From the NCBI GenBank assembly GCA_010093485.1, contig MU001496.1, positions 1,555,666 to 1,619,665 of the forward strand: a DNA stretch of 64,000 bases, given 5' to 3'. Positions 44,827 to 56,157 of the stretch are shown one piece after another. The notes beneath the pieces are model-generated. The model was not told the origin of the DNA, made no database searches, and was given only the letters and a program-made list of their open reading frames with translations. The first letter of the stretch is position 1. Each line of letters starts with the position of its first letter. Origin of the DNA: Karstenula rhodostoma CBS 690.94. Taxonomy: Eukaryota; Ascomycota; Dothideomycetes; Pleosporales; Didymosphaeriaceae. The position numbers were made by a program, and so were the translations under genes.

Positions 44827-46544
44827 GGGATGTGTTGATCATCTGATAGCAGTACTGACGCCAATAGCAGCCGGCTGAGCCACTTTCCTGGGTGTCCCCT
44901 CGGATGTTTGAGACACCGAATATAGCTGTTAGCAGGTCTGCAGGATTGGTTGGGCTGCTGCGTCAAAGTCCCATGCGGTAGAGGTGGGTGAATGGTCGAT
45001 TCCAGGCCAGTCCTTACAATGGCTTCCGAGCGTTTCATGTAGAGACGGTATCCAGGATATACTTGGCACTTTTACCAAAAAAGACCAACTGACGACAGAA
45101 CTTGTGGGTTGTAGCACGACATCGTCCATATGGCTCGGGTCGGCTCGAGCAGCATTCTGCAGGTCGTCGTTGCACAGCTTTGGCGGTGAGGTTTGCGCCG
45201 GCTTGTTCCGATGACAGCAGCATTGTGATCCAGAAAGTGCGGAGGTCAGTGACGCACAGTCAAAAGACCATCAAAAAGTGTCAAACACCAGGGTAGAAAC
45301 TTGTAGAGAGGAGAAAGGCATGTGATTCTCAGCCTGAGGCTGCAACGAACCTTCGGGCGGCTGGAATGCGGCAAGCGTGGTGAAGGCTCTGGCCGATGAT
45401 ACTAGAGCAATCCAGTACAGGTGTACTATCTGTGGGAAGGAGCGCTCCCGTCCATTGTTCCTTCCCGGTTCTGTTCAAGGCAACCGCGACCGAGACCTCG
45501 AACATAGTCACCCACTGACGAGTGCCTCAATCAATGGACGTGTAAGCGAGGGAACTAACTTCGTGCAAGTTCCAGATCTCTGGAGCAAACAAACTACCCG
45601 AAGATGGGCTGGTGGGATCCACCTTGTGTGAAAGGTGTGGCGGGGCAAGCAGATTCGTTGAATGTTCGAGTTTGAGGCTAGCGTAGCGAATGCAAAACAT
45701 GGACCAGCTTCTTGCTATCGCCCATCGGTCATGTGTTGACTGTCGCCCCATGGTTGATCGAGGCATGGTACTGTAGTGCTGCAAGGTTGCGCTAGGGTTT
45801 ATGCTCGTGCTTTCCAGAAAAGGTCATATGACTGCTTTAGCATCGATGATTGGAGCCTTTAGCGCTTCTTCATTCAACGCAGTCCGTGCGAATGCAACTT
45901 CATTGACTTGCATTGATAACTCTACTAGAAATGTGGGGTGAACTCGACGCGGGATACGCTTACGAGCTTGGAAGGACCACACTTACTGCATGACTGACCA
46001 AGCACCCAAGCCATGAGGCAACATCGCAAAGCATGCCCGGGTCCAGCAGCCGATGAAGAGAGAGCGTTACGCTTGCAGGGTTCGGGCTTGGTTCAAGAAA
46101 GCTCCTCGACGAAGCCCGGCGGACCAATGGGCGTCGCTCATGCCTTTGCAAGCCGTGCGAGGTCGCGGGAAGGATAATTGGGTACCACCAGAGCGGGCAC
46201 TTGTTAGAGGTAAATTCACCAATGCATGGACAAAACTTTGAATTTCTCCGCTGTTGACTGTTTTTCCGTCAACTACGCTAATGCATTAACTGTTTGAGGC
46301 GCTACCTACACCTGAAATAACTCAAGTATATCGGATTGAGGCCTCGAAGCAAAGCTCGGTAACATGCCGGGCTTTAGGGTTTGCAAAAGCGCCCTAGTCA
46401 TGTAGGCTTCGTCATGAGCTTGGTCTCTACCAGGCCGTCCACCCTTCACTACTGCTCGTTATTCAATTCTTGGGGCGAGTGTGCAAGGTGGTCGCCGAAT
46501 GTTTGTTTTCGGGGACAGGAATGTGCAACCTGAGCACTCGTTCC

Positions 46545-47298
46545 TCATTTGCGCCCAGGCGCAAGACCAGGAACAGCGCTGAAACGTTCATCTCGTTCTG
46601 TCTTGAACAGAAGCTGGCACCAGAACTCTTTGTTGTCCTCATCGAACCACGTCCAGAACTTGCCCTCTCGCCGGTCGACCTCCCGAGCTTGCAACTTAAC
46701 TGCGACTGTCTCGTAGGGCTCACCAGCAACGATGAAGTACTGGTAGTTGGGGTCCGGGTCCTCCTGCTTTTGCTCATATGCACTCATGAAGCGTACGCGG
46801 GGGATCGTGCCTGGGGTGATGTCTGGAAATTGGAACTGGAACAGGAGCCCGTTCTGGCGGGTGACCGGATCGCGGACCTTTGTGATCCTGTAGCCCGGTC
46901 GACCAATCTTAATGACGTTCTTCTTGACTTGGACACCCGCGAGCAAGCCTGTCTGCATCGGATCGTCCTTCTTGCCTTCCCTCTGTTCCTTGGCAGCACG
47001 ACGGGCGAGATTTGTCTGATGCTTCCTTCCCTGTGTATGCGCCAAATAGGAGCCATCGTTCTGGTGCACCGTCAAGCAGAGACGGCATTCGAAGCTTCCG
47101 ACGTGGTTCTTGAAGAAGTAAGGGTCCTTGTCGAGGTCGATGGTCTCGAGCGCGAGCTTGCGAAGTCGTTCGCGACGGTCGGCATTGGTTGCGGACGACG
47201 ATGCCACGCCTCCGCCGCCGAACTTGGAGCCTGCACGGTTCTGCGCGCGTTAGCAGTCTGTCGCAATAAACTTTTGGAGTGCTTACCTGGTAGTCCAT
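46545..47298 (-). CDS. SF3A2: Splicing factor 3A subunit 2 (SF3A2/Prp11), 235 aa
   Basis: The model is complement(join(46545..47240, 47287..47298)). The first exon is only 12 nt (MDYQ), joined by a 46-nt intron (GTAAGC/GCTAAC/GCAG) to NRAGSKFGGGGV, the standard N-terminus of this family. A matrin/U1-type C2H2 finger spans about residues 55-82 (FECRLCLTVHQNDGSYLAHT... RKHQ). The C-terminal part has the Prp11 block (RPGYRITKVRDP, LLFQFQFPDI, YQYFIVAGEPYETVAVKL, FWTWFDEDNKEFWCQLLFK). SF3A2 is part of the U2 snRNP SF3a complex, which stabilises U2 at the branch site. The proline-rich tail of metazoan SF3A2 is absent, as in other fungi. It is divergent from TBCE, 368 bp between starts. Confidence 0.95.
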
Positions 47299-47480
47299 GT
47301 CTGCTAATCAATGATGTCTGTTAATCGAGCGTGATCAAAGCTAAGAAGTTCACACCGAGATTTAGCAAAGCGGGCTGCGAGAGTGCGGCTGCTGGTTTGT
47401 TAAAGTTGAAGTACCCCAGAGTCGTAGCCACCGCGATCGCGAAAGTGAACATTAGCGCGCCGCCGCCGCCAAGACACTGT

Positions 47481-47486
47481 CACGTG
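47481..47486. promoter_or_regulatory. CACGTG E-box in the SF3A2 / TBCE divergent promoter
   Basis: A palindromic CACGTG lies near the middle of the 368-bp region between the two divergent start codons. Its use by a bHLH factor is only possible, not shown. Confidence 0.3.
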
Positions 47487-47666
47487 TATCAGGCAGAACA
47501 ACATGTAAGTCACATCCCAGGCATCTTGTGCACTGTCCTAGAAAAGTCACCAAGGATGCTCTCGTAAACCTTTGCTGCTTCTATCACAACAGTGTGAGGG
47601 TTCATTCATCTGCCCAGACGACTGTACTGCCCCACGTCATCCCGCACGCAGTGTTACTTTTCACCA

Positions 47667-49653
47667 ATGGCTACCGAATTTTATATCGGCAAGCGTCTTT
47701 CTTACGACAACCAGCTTTGCACAGTGCGATACATAGGAGAAGTAAAGGGCACAAAAGGCGAGTGGCTGGGCGTGGAGTGGGATGATTCCATACGCGGGAA
47801 GCACTCTGGCGAACATGGAGGCATCAAGTATTTCGAATGTAAGGCTCACAAGTGGAATTCCGTGTTCAAAGAGTCGGACCATCATACTTCGTGGTTTTTC
47901 ATGATGTATGATCGTCTTGGATCCCCGAATATCTGAATTGCATGGCTTTCGAAGATCGGCATATCCGCGTAACCAATACTGACCACACCACAGGCCTCAA
48001 CAAAAGCACAACATCCGGCTCATTCATCCGCCCGACCCGCAAACCAGACCTAGGTCGCTCTTTCTCCGAGGCACTCAAAGCAAAATACGCCCCAGATCCC
48101 GTCCAGGACCCATCCATCCACATCGTCTTCGCCACCAAGCCCGGCGACAACGCCCTCAAAAAAGACCCCCTGGCCAGGATCAACCAGCCCATTCGGATCA
48201 GCGGGAAAGAGGTGGAAGAAGTAGGCTTTGACAAGATCAGGAAGCAGCTCGCTCAGCTTAGCGAGCTCAAGATTGTCATTCTCGATGGCCTGCGCATGGA
48301 AAGGAGTTGTGCGAGGTTGAGAGAAGGCATGGATGAGTGGGAAAGAGGGCTTACGGATGTGCAAGAGGCGTGTCCGAAAGCGATCGAGCTTGATCTAAGC
48401 AGAAACCTATTCGAAGAATGGAGGGAAGTGGCGTCGATATGCGAGCAACTGGAGAAGCTGAAAAGTTTACGAGTCGAGTACGCCATGCCCCCCTATACCC
48501 CCCTCGTCCTAAAAACTGACACCCCCCCAGCGGAACCCGCTTCAGATCCACCTCCATCACGCCCGCCGAACACGCCCGCTGTCTCGCCGCCTTCGCCCAC
48601 ATCACCGACCTCAAGCTCGAAGACACACTCCTCCCCTGGGCCTCCCTCGCCGCCCTCACCCATCTCTTCCCCGCCCTAACCGCCTTCTCCGCCTCCTCCA
48701 ACCTCCTCACATCCCTCACCCCACACGCGCTCACCCCAACCCTCACCTCCCTCACCCTCGAAGACAACGCCCTCCCCACCCTCTCCTCCCTCGCCCCACT
48801 AACCACCCTCCCCCACCTCCGCCGCCTCATCCTCAAATCGAACAAAATCTCCGCCATAACCGCCTCCCCATCCGCCGCACCCCCAGTCTTCTCCAAGAGC
48901 CTGATAGAAGTCGATCTAACCTACAACGACATCTCCACCTGGCCCTTTCTCTCCGCCCTCCCCACCACCTTCCCAGGCCTCACCTCCCTCCGCATCTCCC
49001 ACAACCCGCTCTACCACCACCTCCAGACCCCCGATGGCCGCCCCATGACGCCCGAAGATGGCTACATGCTGACCATCGCGCGTCTCGCCTGTCTCACCAT
49101 TCTAAACTACTCCCCCATCACAGACAAAGAGCGCCTGAACGCCGAGTCGTACTACCTCTCGCTGATAGCGAAGGAGCTCGCGTACGCGCCTGAGGCCGAC
49201 GAGGCGGCAATCCTGGAGGGCCATCCCCGCTGGAAAGAGCTGTGTGACGAGTACGGCGAGCCGGTCGTTGCGCGCAGCAAGGGCGGCGTTAATCCGAACT
49301 CGCTCGCTGCGAGGCTGGTTAAGCTCCACGTTTACCTTGGTGGGCTGGGAGAGGAGAGGACGACGACGCTGGAGATCCCCGCCCGGTGTACCGTGTACAC
49401 GCTGCTTGGGCTGGTGGGCCGAGCGTTTGGGGTGCCGCCGATGAGGGTGAGGCTGGTGTGGGAGACGGGGGACTGGGTGCCGGCTGCACGGGCGGATGTG
49501 GGTGATGCGGAGGGGGAGGAGAGCGTGGACGAAGAGGAGGGCGAGGCGGAGGGGGGCAGGGTCGGGAGGGAGGTGGAGATTCTGGCTGGGACGAGGGGCG
49601 TGGGGACGTGGGTTGAGGGGATGGAGGCGACGATCAGAGTGGAGATGCGGTGA
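47667..49653 (+). CDS. TBCE: Tubulin-folding cofactor E (TBCE/Pac2), 592 aa
   Basis: The model is join(47667..47838, 47994..48477, 48531..49653), with introns of 155 and 53 nt. The splices give KYFEC-LNKSTTSGSFIRPTRKP and SLRVD-GTRFRST in phase. Residues 8-58 are a CAP-Gly domain (GKRLSYDNQLCTVRYIGEV, GEWLGVEWDD, GKHSGEHGG). Residues of about 160-400 are leucine-rich repeats (LVILDGL-like, LEDNALPTLSSLAPL, SLIEVDLTYNDISTWPFL). The last 110 residues resemble the ubiquitin-like domain of the family, with an acidic insert (EGEESVDEEEGEAEGG). TBCE binds alpha-tubulin in the folding and dissociation pathway, so it acts downstream of prefoldin and CCT. Length agrees with fungal and animal orthologues. 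Confidence 0.92.
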
Positions 49654-49797
49654 GCGGGAGGAGGTGAAGAGCAGAGTCAAGATTATATTGAAGAACGTAG
49701 TAGACACAGATGAAAAATGGGTATATTGCTCCACGACGCGAACAGGCCAAACCAAACCAAACACTAAACCCACCTATCCGACTCGAAAAGACCGACA

Positions 49798-51310
49798 CTA
49801 CCGATCCTCCTTATCCGGCTTCCTCCTCTGCCTTGTCGACTTCTTCCCCGTAACCACCGCATCGTCGTCCTCCTCGTCTTTCCCCTTGCCCAGGTCCTCG
49901 GTCAAATTCCACTCCTCGCGATCGTACCAGTCCTCGCCGTCGCTCATCTCGCCGAGATGCGCCTCGGCCTTGGCCATCTTGAGCACCTCCTGCCGCATGC
50001 GCTCGCCCTCCATGATGCCCGAGAACAGCTCTGCCGCGAGACGCGCGACCTCCTCCTGCTTCTGCACGTACGCCATGAGGAGCAGACGCGTGTCTTCTGC
50101 TTCGTCGGCGGGGAGGCCCAGGTCGCGGTCGGGCAGCGCGTCGGTGGGGAAGATGAACATGGGGTGGACTTCGTGCACGGTGCTGGTGGGCGAGGCCGGC
50201 GGGGAAGGCGACTCTGCCGCGCGTGCTTGTCGGCGCGTGGTCATGCGGTGCGCGGTGTTGTGCGACGCCGTGTCTGACGCATCGTCTGCGTCAGGGGAAT
50301 GCGCATGCTCCCCGTTTGTGTGCGTTGCTTCTCCGTCCTCGGCGCGTGGCACTCCGTTGGTGACATATTCGGTGCCGTTCAGGGCTTCTGCCGTGGAAGT
50401 GCCGTTTGGTTCTTGTGATCTTGGAGCGCCATTGCTTTGCGCCACATCCTCCATTTCGATGTCCTCGCCAGCAGCTGAAGCTTCCTGGGTCGTGTTGCCG
50501 TCTGCGCCTCTTCTACGGTGCTCGTTGGAGCCATTCGCCGCTCGTCCGTTGGCGAGCTCGCGCCCAAAGTCCAGAAAAGACTCATGGGCCAAGGAAGCCA
50601 ATGCAATCGGCGCAAAGCTCGGGTCGCCTTGGAACTTTAACTGCAAGGTCTTTGCATGCCGTAGGGCAAGGTTCTCCTTTCGCGATATGGCGGCGGCTTC
50701 GTTTGTAAGATTGGTGAGGTGCTTGGAGGTGTAGGCGACGCTATACGAGGGGTGCGTGGGTAAATGGGCAGCCGAGCCCAACGGGGCGAGCAGTTCTGCA
50801 TGTGTGTTAGATTGCAAGCTATCGACATGCAAAGCGCAGCTCACACACCTTCTAAGCGCATGTCGGTGTATGGGTTCTCCTCGACGGGCGACAGGTCGTC
50901 CTCGTCATCCTCGTCGCCAATCTCGACAATGTCGCCATCCGGGTCGTACCGCGGGGGGTTTCGCTGGAGGATGTACCTGGAATAGCCGGCATGCTCGATT
51001 CTCTGGGCGCGGACGGTTAGTGTGGACCCTGGCGCAGAGCTGTCGGGGAGGGCACCTTTTTGTAGGGACGATGGCCGTTGACCAGGTCTGTGTCGCCGTG
51101 GTGGGAATAATGGACTTTGCGCTTCAGGCTCTGCTTCTGCGGTCCGTACGTCGGGGCCGTGTCTTCTTCGTCGGAAGCTGGCGAGGGAGGTCAGTCAGGT
51201 GCGGCGACAGCGAGGAAGCAGGAGGCGCGCGTACAATCATCTGGGCGTAGTATTCTTCTCTTCATGGAGAAGATGGTGTCAATGATCTGCTGCTGCTGCG
51301 ACCCGGCCAT
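49798..51310 (-). CDS. RXT2: Rpd3L histone deacetylase complex subunit RXT2, 449 aa, four exons
   Basis: The model is complement(join(49798..50795, 50849..51002, 51056..51177, 51235..51310)). The three introns are 57, 53 and 53 nt (GTACGC, GTGCCC and GTGTGT donors; CAG acceptors), and all phases close. The N-terminus (MAGSQQQQIIDTIFSMKRRI) and the conserved block across exons 2-4 (HRPYKKRIEHAGYSRYIL, ENPYTDMRLEELLAPLG, SYSVAYTSKHLTNL) are the RXT2 N-terminal domain. The C-terminal part is acidic and disordered and ends with a basic GKKSTRQRRK. RXT2 is a subunit of the large Rpd3 deacetylase complex, a promoter-targeted repressor. It is convergent with TBCE (144 bp between stops) and divergent from TRAPPC11 (491 bp). 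Confidence 0.9.
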
Positions 51311-51801
51311 GGCGGCTGCGGCTCAGCGCGAGCCCGGTTTTGGAGAATGTTGGCGGAGCTACGAGATGCGGCGGGAGTGGGGAGGAAGGGAACGAGATGG
51401 CCAGGAAACGCTGGGTGCAACGCAACGCGCAGAGGAGAGGAGGAGAGCAGCGGAGTAACAGAGCGCTCGGGGGCGGGATGCTTTGTAGAAGAATGTCTGG
51501 CTAGAGCCGGCGTGGGAGGGGAGAAAGACAAGCCATGGCGGAAACGCGCCGGGGGCTAGTGCGGGCGACATCATCAGCCCCAACCATGGCTGCCAATGGG
51601 GTGCGTAGTGCGTAGCTTGCCGGGTGCAACCTACGCAGAGCAATCCGTGAGCACCGCCGACCGCACGCACCGCGTCGAGCTGTAGAGCGCCCTTTGGACC
51701 GTCTTCCCATCTTCCCGTCTTCCTGCAGCACAAACAGCCACACCATACCAACTGCCCCGCCTTCCTTCCATCCATGGAGAGGTAGCCACACCGCCCAAGC
51801 C

Positions 51802-54800
51802 ATGGATGCATATCCGCCCGGATACGTCCTGCACAACCTCCCCTTCATCGTGCTCTCTGGACTGGGGACTGCCCCCGAGCTCGAACCACGCCATTCTTCC
51901 CAGGAGCTCCTGCCTGGCCGCGCCATAAGCACCGTGAACGCAGAGATAGCCCAGCTTACTGGTGACCGCGCGCAACAGCTGTTGCAAGAGTTCCTGAGTT
52001 ATGACAACACACACACGCCATGGGAGGCCCATGGGCTGGACCGGAGGGACACCCTGGCCAAGTTCAGGATGCGGGCAGTAGGGAGGGTAGGTCAGGCGCC
52101 CGTCCGTAGATGCTTGTTGGCAGTCGGGCAGCGCGCTCGCTCTGTCTGTGAGCCGCTGGCCCCTCTACGCCGACAAGTGGAATGAATTGATGCTTATGCA
52201 CTGTAGAACTTCCAATTACCTCCCAAGAAAGCCGACGCTCCCACCACTTCAGAGACTACCCCGCCTGGCAGTCCCACCATAGCTGCTGCGACGTCGTGGA
52301 TCCTGCACTCGCCCATCTCGCCACTGTCACCGCGCGCGCCCGTATTTCCTGATGGCGCCATGCATCCAGCCTGGGTCGCCAAACACCAGGACTATATACC
52401 TTCCGTCTTTGTGTCATTCTTCGACTTCACCACCGATCCCATCACCAACAGCCTACACGACAACCACCTCAAGTCAGAGATCATCAAGGTCAAGGAACAG
52501 ATCCAGAGGTCGGGATATAAGACCAGATTTGCAGTAGTGCTGCTGAGCAACAAGTCTATACTCGAGGCACCTGATATCGAGGAGCGCCTGAACAACATAC
52601 GGCGGAATACTGGATTGGACCCTAAATCGCAGCTTTTCTTCCTTCCACCATCGTCGTCGGCCGAGATCCGCTCTTTTGTTGCCAACGTCTTGACCATCTT
52701 GAAGCCAATCAGCGTGGAATACTATCGCGACCTCACAAAACGTGCAAGGCGAAAGAAAACCAGAAGTACCATTCCGCCACCCACAGCGCCTCCTACCCGC
52801 GGGACATCACAAGTTCTAGGGTATTCCGGCTGGGGTCTTCGCTATGAGTACAAGTTGGGTGTATTTGCTGAGTTCCGACAAGAGATGGATGCGGCTCAAC
52901 GACACTACAACATCGCCCTTGACATTCTGTTCGGGCCAGAGGGTATATTTGAGACTACCGCAAGCTGGTCGCCAAGATGGGACGAGATCCGCTTACTCGC
53001 CGATACCATAGCATTAAGGCATGTCCGCTGCCAACTCTCTAGTAACTACCTCACCTCCGCCACGCAAACCTGGCACAAATATAAGATCAAGTTGAAAGAA
53101 GTCCTTGATAGACGCGGGAAAGGAACATCAAACTATGGCTGGGAAGCATGGGAGTCAACTTGGGCGCAGACAATGGCTCAGCTAATTCAACAAGCCGATT
53201 TGAGGGTTTTCAGGATCACCGATCCTCTCCCAGAGTCAGAGCTCTTGCCTAGCGTAGACATGAACCTAGTATACGCGCCACCGGAGAAACAATTCCCAAC
53301 TGGCGAACGTCTACCACCCTGGGAACTCCTCCATCACGCGGGCTACTGGTACAAATCAGCTGCCGAACACGCAAAGAGGAGATATCTGCTGGCCAGAGAT
53401 ATGCCCGAGGAGGATCGCACTCCTCCCGGCATGTCACCCGCGACCAAGGTGTCGAACAGAAACCAAGTATACGATCACTACCTTGTTCCTGAGCCTCATT
53501 TGGAGTTCCCTCTCCAAGGCATCCCGGGAGGCTTCGAGCACTGGAAGGATATCGTTGGGAAGCTTAACGCTGCAATAGAAGAGTTCAAAGCACGACGCCA
53601 GGACCGGAAAGTGCATCAGCTGCAGCTCGAAGCGGCACGAACATTGCTTCATGTGAAAAAATTCGACGAGGCCTTCAAAGTCCTACGACCACTATGGGAG
53701 AATATGACATGGCGAAAGGAAGGCTTTTGGAGCTTGGCATCAGAAGTCGTTTGGGGTATGCACGAATGTGCCTTGCGTGTTCGGGATATCGAAACATATA
53801 TAGCAACAGAGTGGGAACTCAACTCATCTGGTAAGTTTCGTTCCTTCGATACATACACGTGGTTTTTGACAAAGTGGCAGTCCTCCCAGGGAAAGCAAAG
53901 TATAAGCATGATTTGATGAACTGTCTCACGCCGTTCCCTCTCGATGCTTCGGCTAGCAACACTGTTGTTAATCTAGACACTGAAAACAACATTTCCTGCT
54001 GTAAGTATCCTATGTTGCATATGAGGCTGTGCTAACAACTCAGTGTCTTCGACCTTTATCTTCGAAAAAAACGAAGGCAATGTCGGCGAGCAACTAACCG
54101 CTCAAATTGCTATCACATCATGGGCGAGGCGAGGATCCGCCCCCATAACTCTGTCGAATCTTGCTTTCCAATTCAAGGGGTGCTTGAGCGAAATCCTACT
54201 ATCGCATGCAGCAGGCGAATCAGCCTCCAGCAGCGATTCGCAGCTCTTCGATTGCAGCCTCGAAGAGCAAATCTCTTCCACCGAAAAGCCACGGTGGATC
54301 GGCAGTTTGGATCTAACGCTGTATGCGGGTCAGACAAAAGTATTCAGTTTCCCAATCACATTCCGAGACTCAGGCGAAGTGGAGGTGATCAGCTCCAAGT
54401 TCGACATAGAAACAGAGCGCTTCGACCTCGTAGTAACAACCAACAACCTGCCATTCAACCTCTCGCCTAAATGGTGGATACCGTGGAGGGCCACTATCAA
54501 AACACGGAAGTTGCAAACAGGCTCCGGAGCGACTGTGAAAGTCCTGCCCAAGCCCCCGAAGATGGAGATTCGCCTCCCCGACGTGCAAGACCACTACTAC
54601 ACCGATGAGCCCGTTACCCTAGCTATGGAAATATGGAACAGAGAAGACGAAGACACCGAAGCCGTCCTCGAAGTCCGACTCCTCGGCCGTTCCAAAGACT
54701 CGTTGGGCTACTCATGGATCCGCGACGCTGCGTCTCCCATGAAAGAAGTCCCTCCGCCTATTGAAAACGACGACATGGATCTCCCGGGGCACGTCGTCGG

Positions 54801-55806
54801 GCGCCTCGCCCAAGGTGAAAAGACGATCGAAAAGATCCGTTTTACGGCGCCTTCCGACCCCGCCGACTACGCCCTCGAAGTCAAGGTCCTATACCACCTA
54901 CTCAGCGACCGCGACACCCCCATCTCAAAGATTATGATTGCAGATCTTGTCTTCTCGTCTCCCTTCGAAACAAGCTACGAGCTCACACCCCGCGTCCACC
55001 CCGATCCCTGGCCAAGCTACTTCTCACTCTCTTCCGCCCCTGCCGCCCCCTCCGACGCCTTCGGCATAGCCCAGAAATGGCACCTCACCGCCAAAATCGC
55101 TTCCTACGCGACTGAAATCCTCGAGCTCAAAGACCTGGCCGTGGAAACCCACACCATCCACGGCGGCGCCACGTGCTCCATAACACGGGACTTTGATTCA
55201 ATCCCAGACGACGACGTAGTCATGCACCCCCAAGCACTGCATGCCCACAGCTTCAACATCGACATCCGCAAGACGAACCTCGAGGAGCGCCGTCCCACCG
55301 CCATCGACACGAGTCTGAATGTCCTCTGGCGTCGCACAGGCTCAGAAGCCAACCCCACCGTGATGACGACGATCCCCATCCCGCGCATCCAGCTCCCTGG
55401 CGGCGAGCCCCGCGTCCTCGCGTCCTCCTCGCCCTCCCCTACCATCTCCTCCGCCATCCACCTCACCTACACCCTCGAGAACCCCACCATGCACTTCCTC
55501 ACCTTCGAGCTCGCCATGGAGGCCAGCGAGGAGTTTGGCTTCAGCGGCGCGAAGCTCAAAACGCTGCAGATTCTTCCGATGAGCAGGCAGGCAGTTTCGT
55601 ATGTGGTTGTGCCTGTGAGGAAGGACGGAGAGAACGGGAAGGAGGGATGGTGGATCACGCCGAATCTGAGGGTTACAGATCGGTACTTCAATAAGACGCT
55701 GAAGGTGCTGGCGACGGATGGGATGAGGAACGATAAGAAGGGGGTGGGGGTTTGGGTTGCGGGGGAAGGTGGGGAGGGGCCGGGGCGTGTGGTTGTGGAG
55801 GAGTGA
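51802..55806 (+). CDS. TRAPPC11: TRAPP complex subunit 11 (foie gras / gryzun domains), 1265 aa, four exons
   Basis: The model is join(51802..52086, 52207..53830, 53875..54000, 54044..55806), with introns of 120, 44 and 43 nt; all phases close. Exon 1 begins MDAYPPGYVLHNLPFIVLSG, the usual start of fungal orthologues. The foie-gras region, roughly residues 330-600, contains the hallmark WELLHHAGYWYKSAAEHAKR near residue 465. The gryzun region lies in exon 4, from about residue 680 to the end, with beta-rich Ig-like segments (LDLTLYAGQTKVFSFPITF, IWNREDEDTEAVLEVRLLG). TRAPPC11 acts in TRAPP III-type tethering and Rab activation at the ER-Golgi/autophagosome interface. Very short introns 2 and 3 have clean GTAAGT donors. 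The gene is convergent with the HET gene. Confidence 0.93.
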
Positions 55807-56157
55807 GCTAGCGGAGGGCGGTGTTGGGGATGAGGTTCGATACATGGGGTAGCTTAGATAGAGTAATGTGGAGTATGCGAGCTTCGAGTAGATGGCAGCG
55901 TAACATGCCTACTCTTCATGCGGCTCTTTGCTCTTGTATCTCTACTCCCCGTGGCCCAATCGCGTACTGATCCGTAGAAGCTGGGATACACCGACAACTT
56001 CCAATGTTGTGCAATACACCGTGGCGGGCCTCGGCGTTCCTGTTACTCCGCCATCGGATTCTACTTGCTCACATGCCACCAATCTCAGCAATTGCTCTCA
56101 TAAGTTCCGCCAACTCGAGATTCCAAACGCCATTGTCTCCACTCTACAGATCCCGCA
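55807..56157. other. Convergent intergenic region TRAPPC11 / HET
   Basis: 3' flanks of both genes; nothing else seen. Confidence 0.5.

Larger units (their letters stand above)
41804..46544. other. Long gene-poor interval upstream of RSC7
   Basis: About 4.7 kb. GC-rich from 41.8 to 43.7 kb, with (CGG)n at 42372..42390 and ACAGGGTG repeats at about 42396..42420. Long overlapping frames there (42014..42868 -, 42413..43312 +) are Arg/Ala/Ser/Pro low-complexity and mutually exclusive. One minus-strand frame at 44.4-44.8 kb is listed separately. No RNA gene was recognised. Confidence 0.4.

Noticed and set aside
44427..45030. Weak repeat of AGGCCAGTC...ACAATGGCTT at about 44.43 and 45.00 kb
   Set aside because: Too short and gapped to distinguish from chance.
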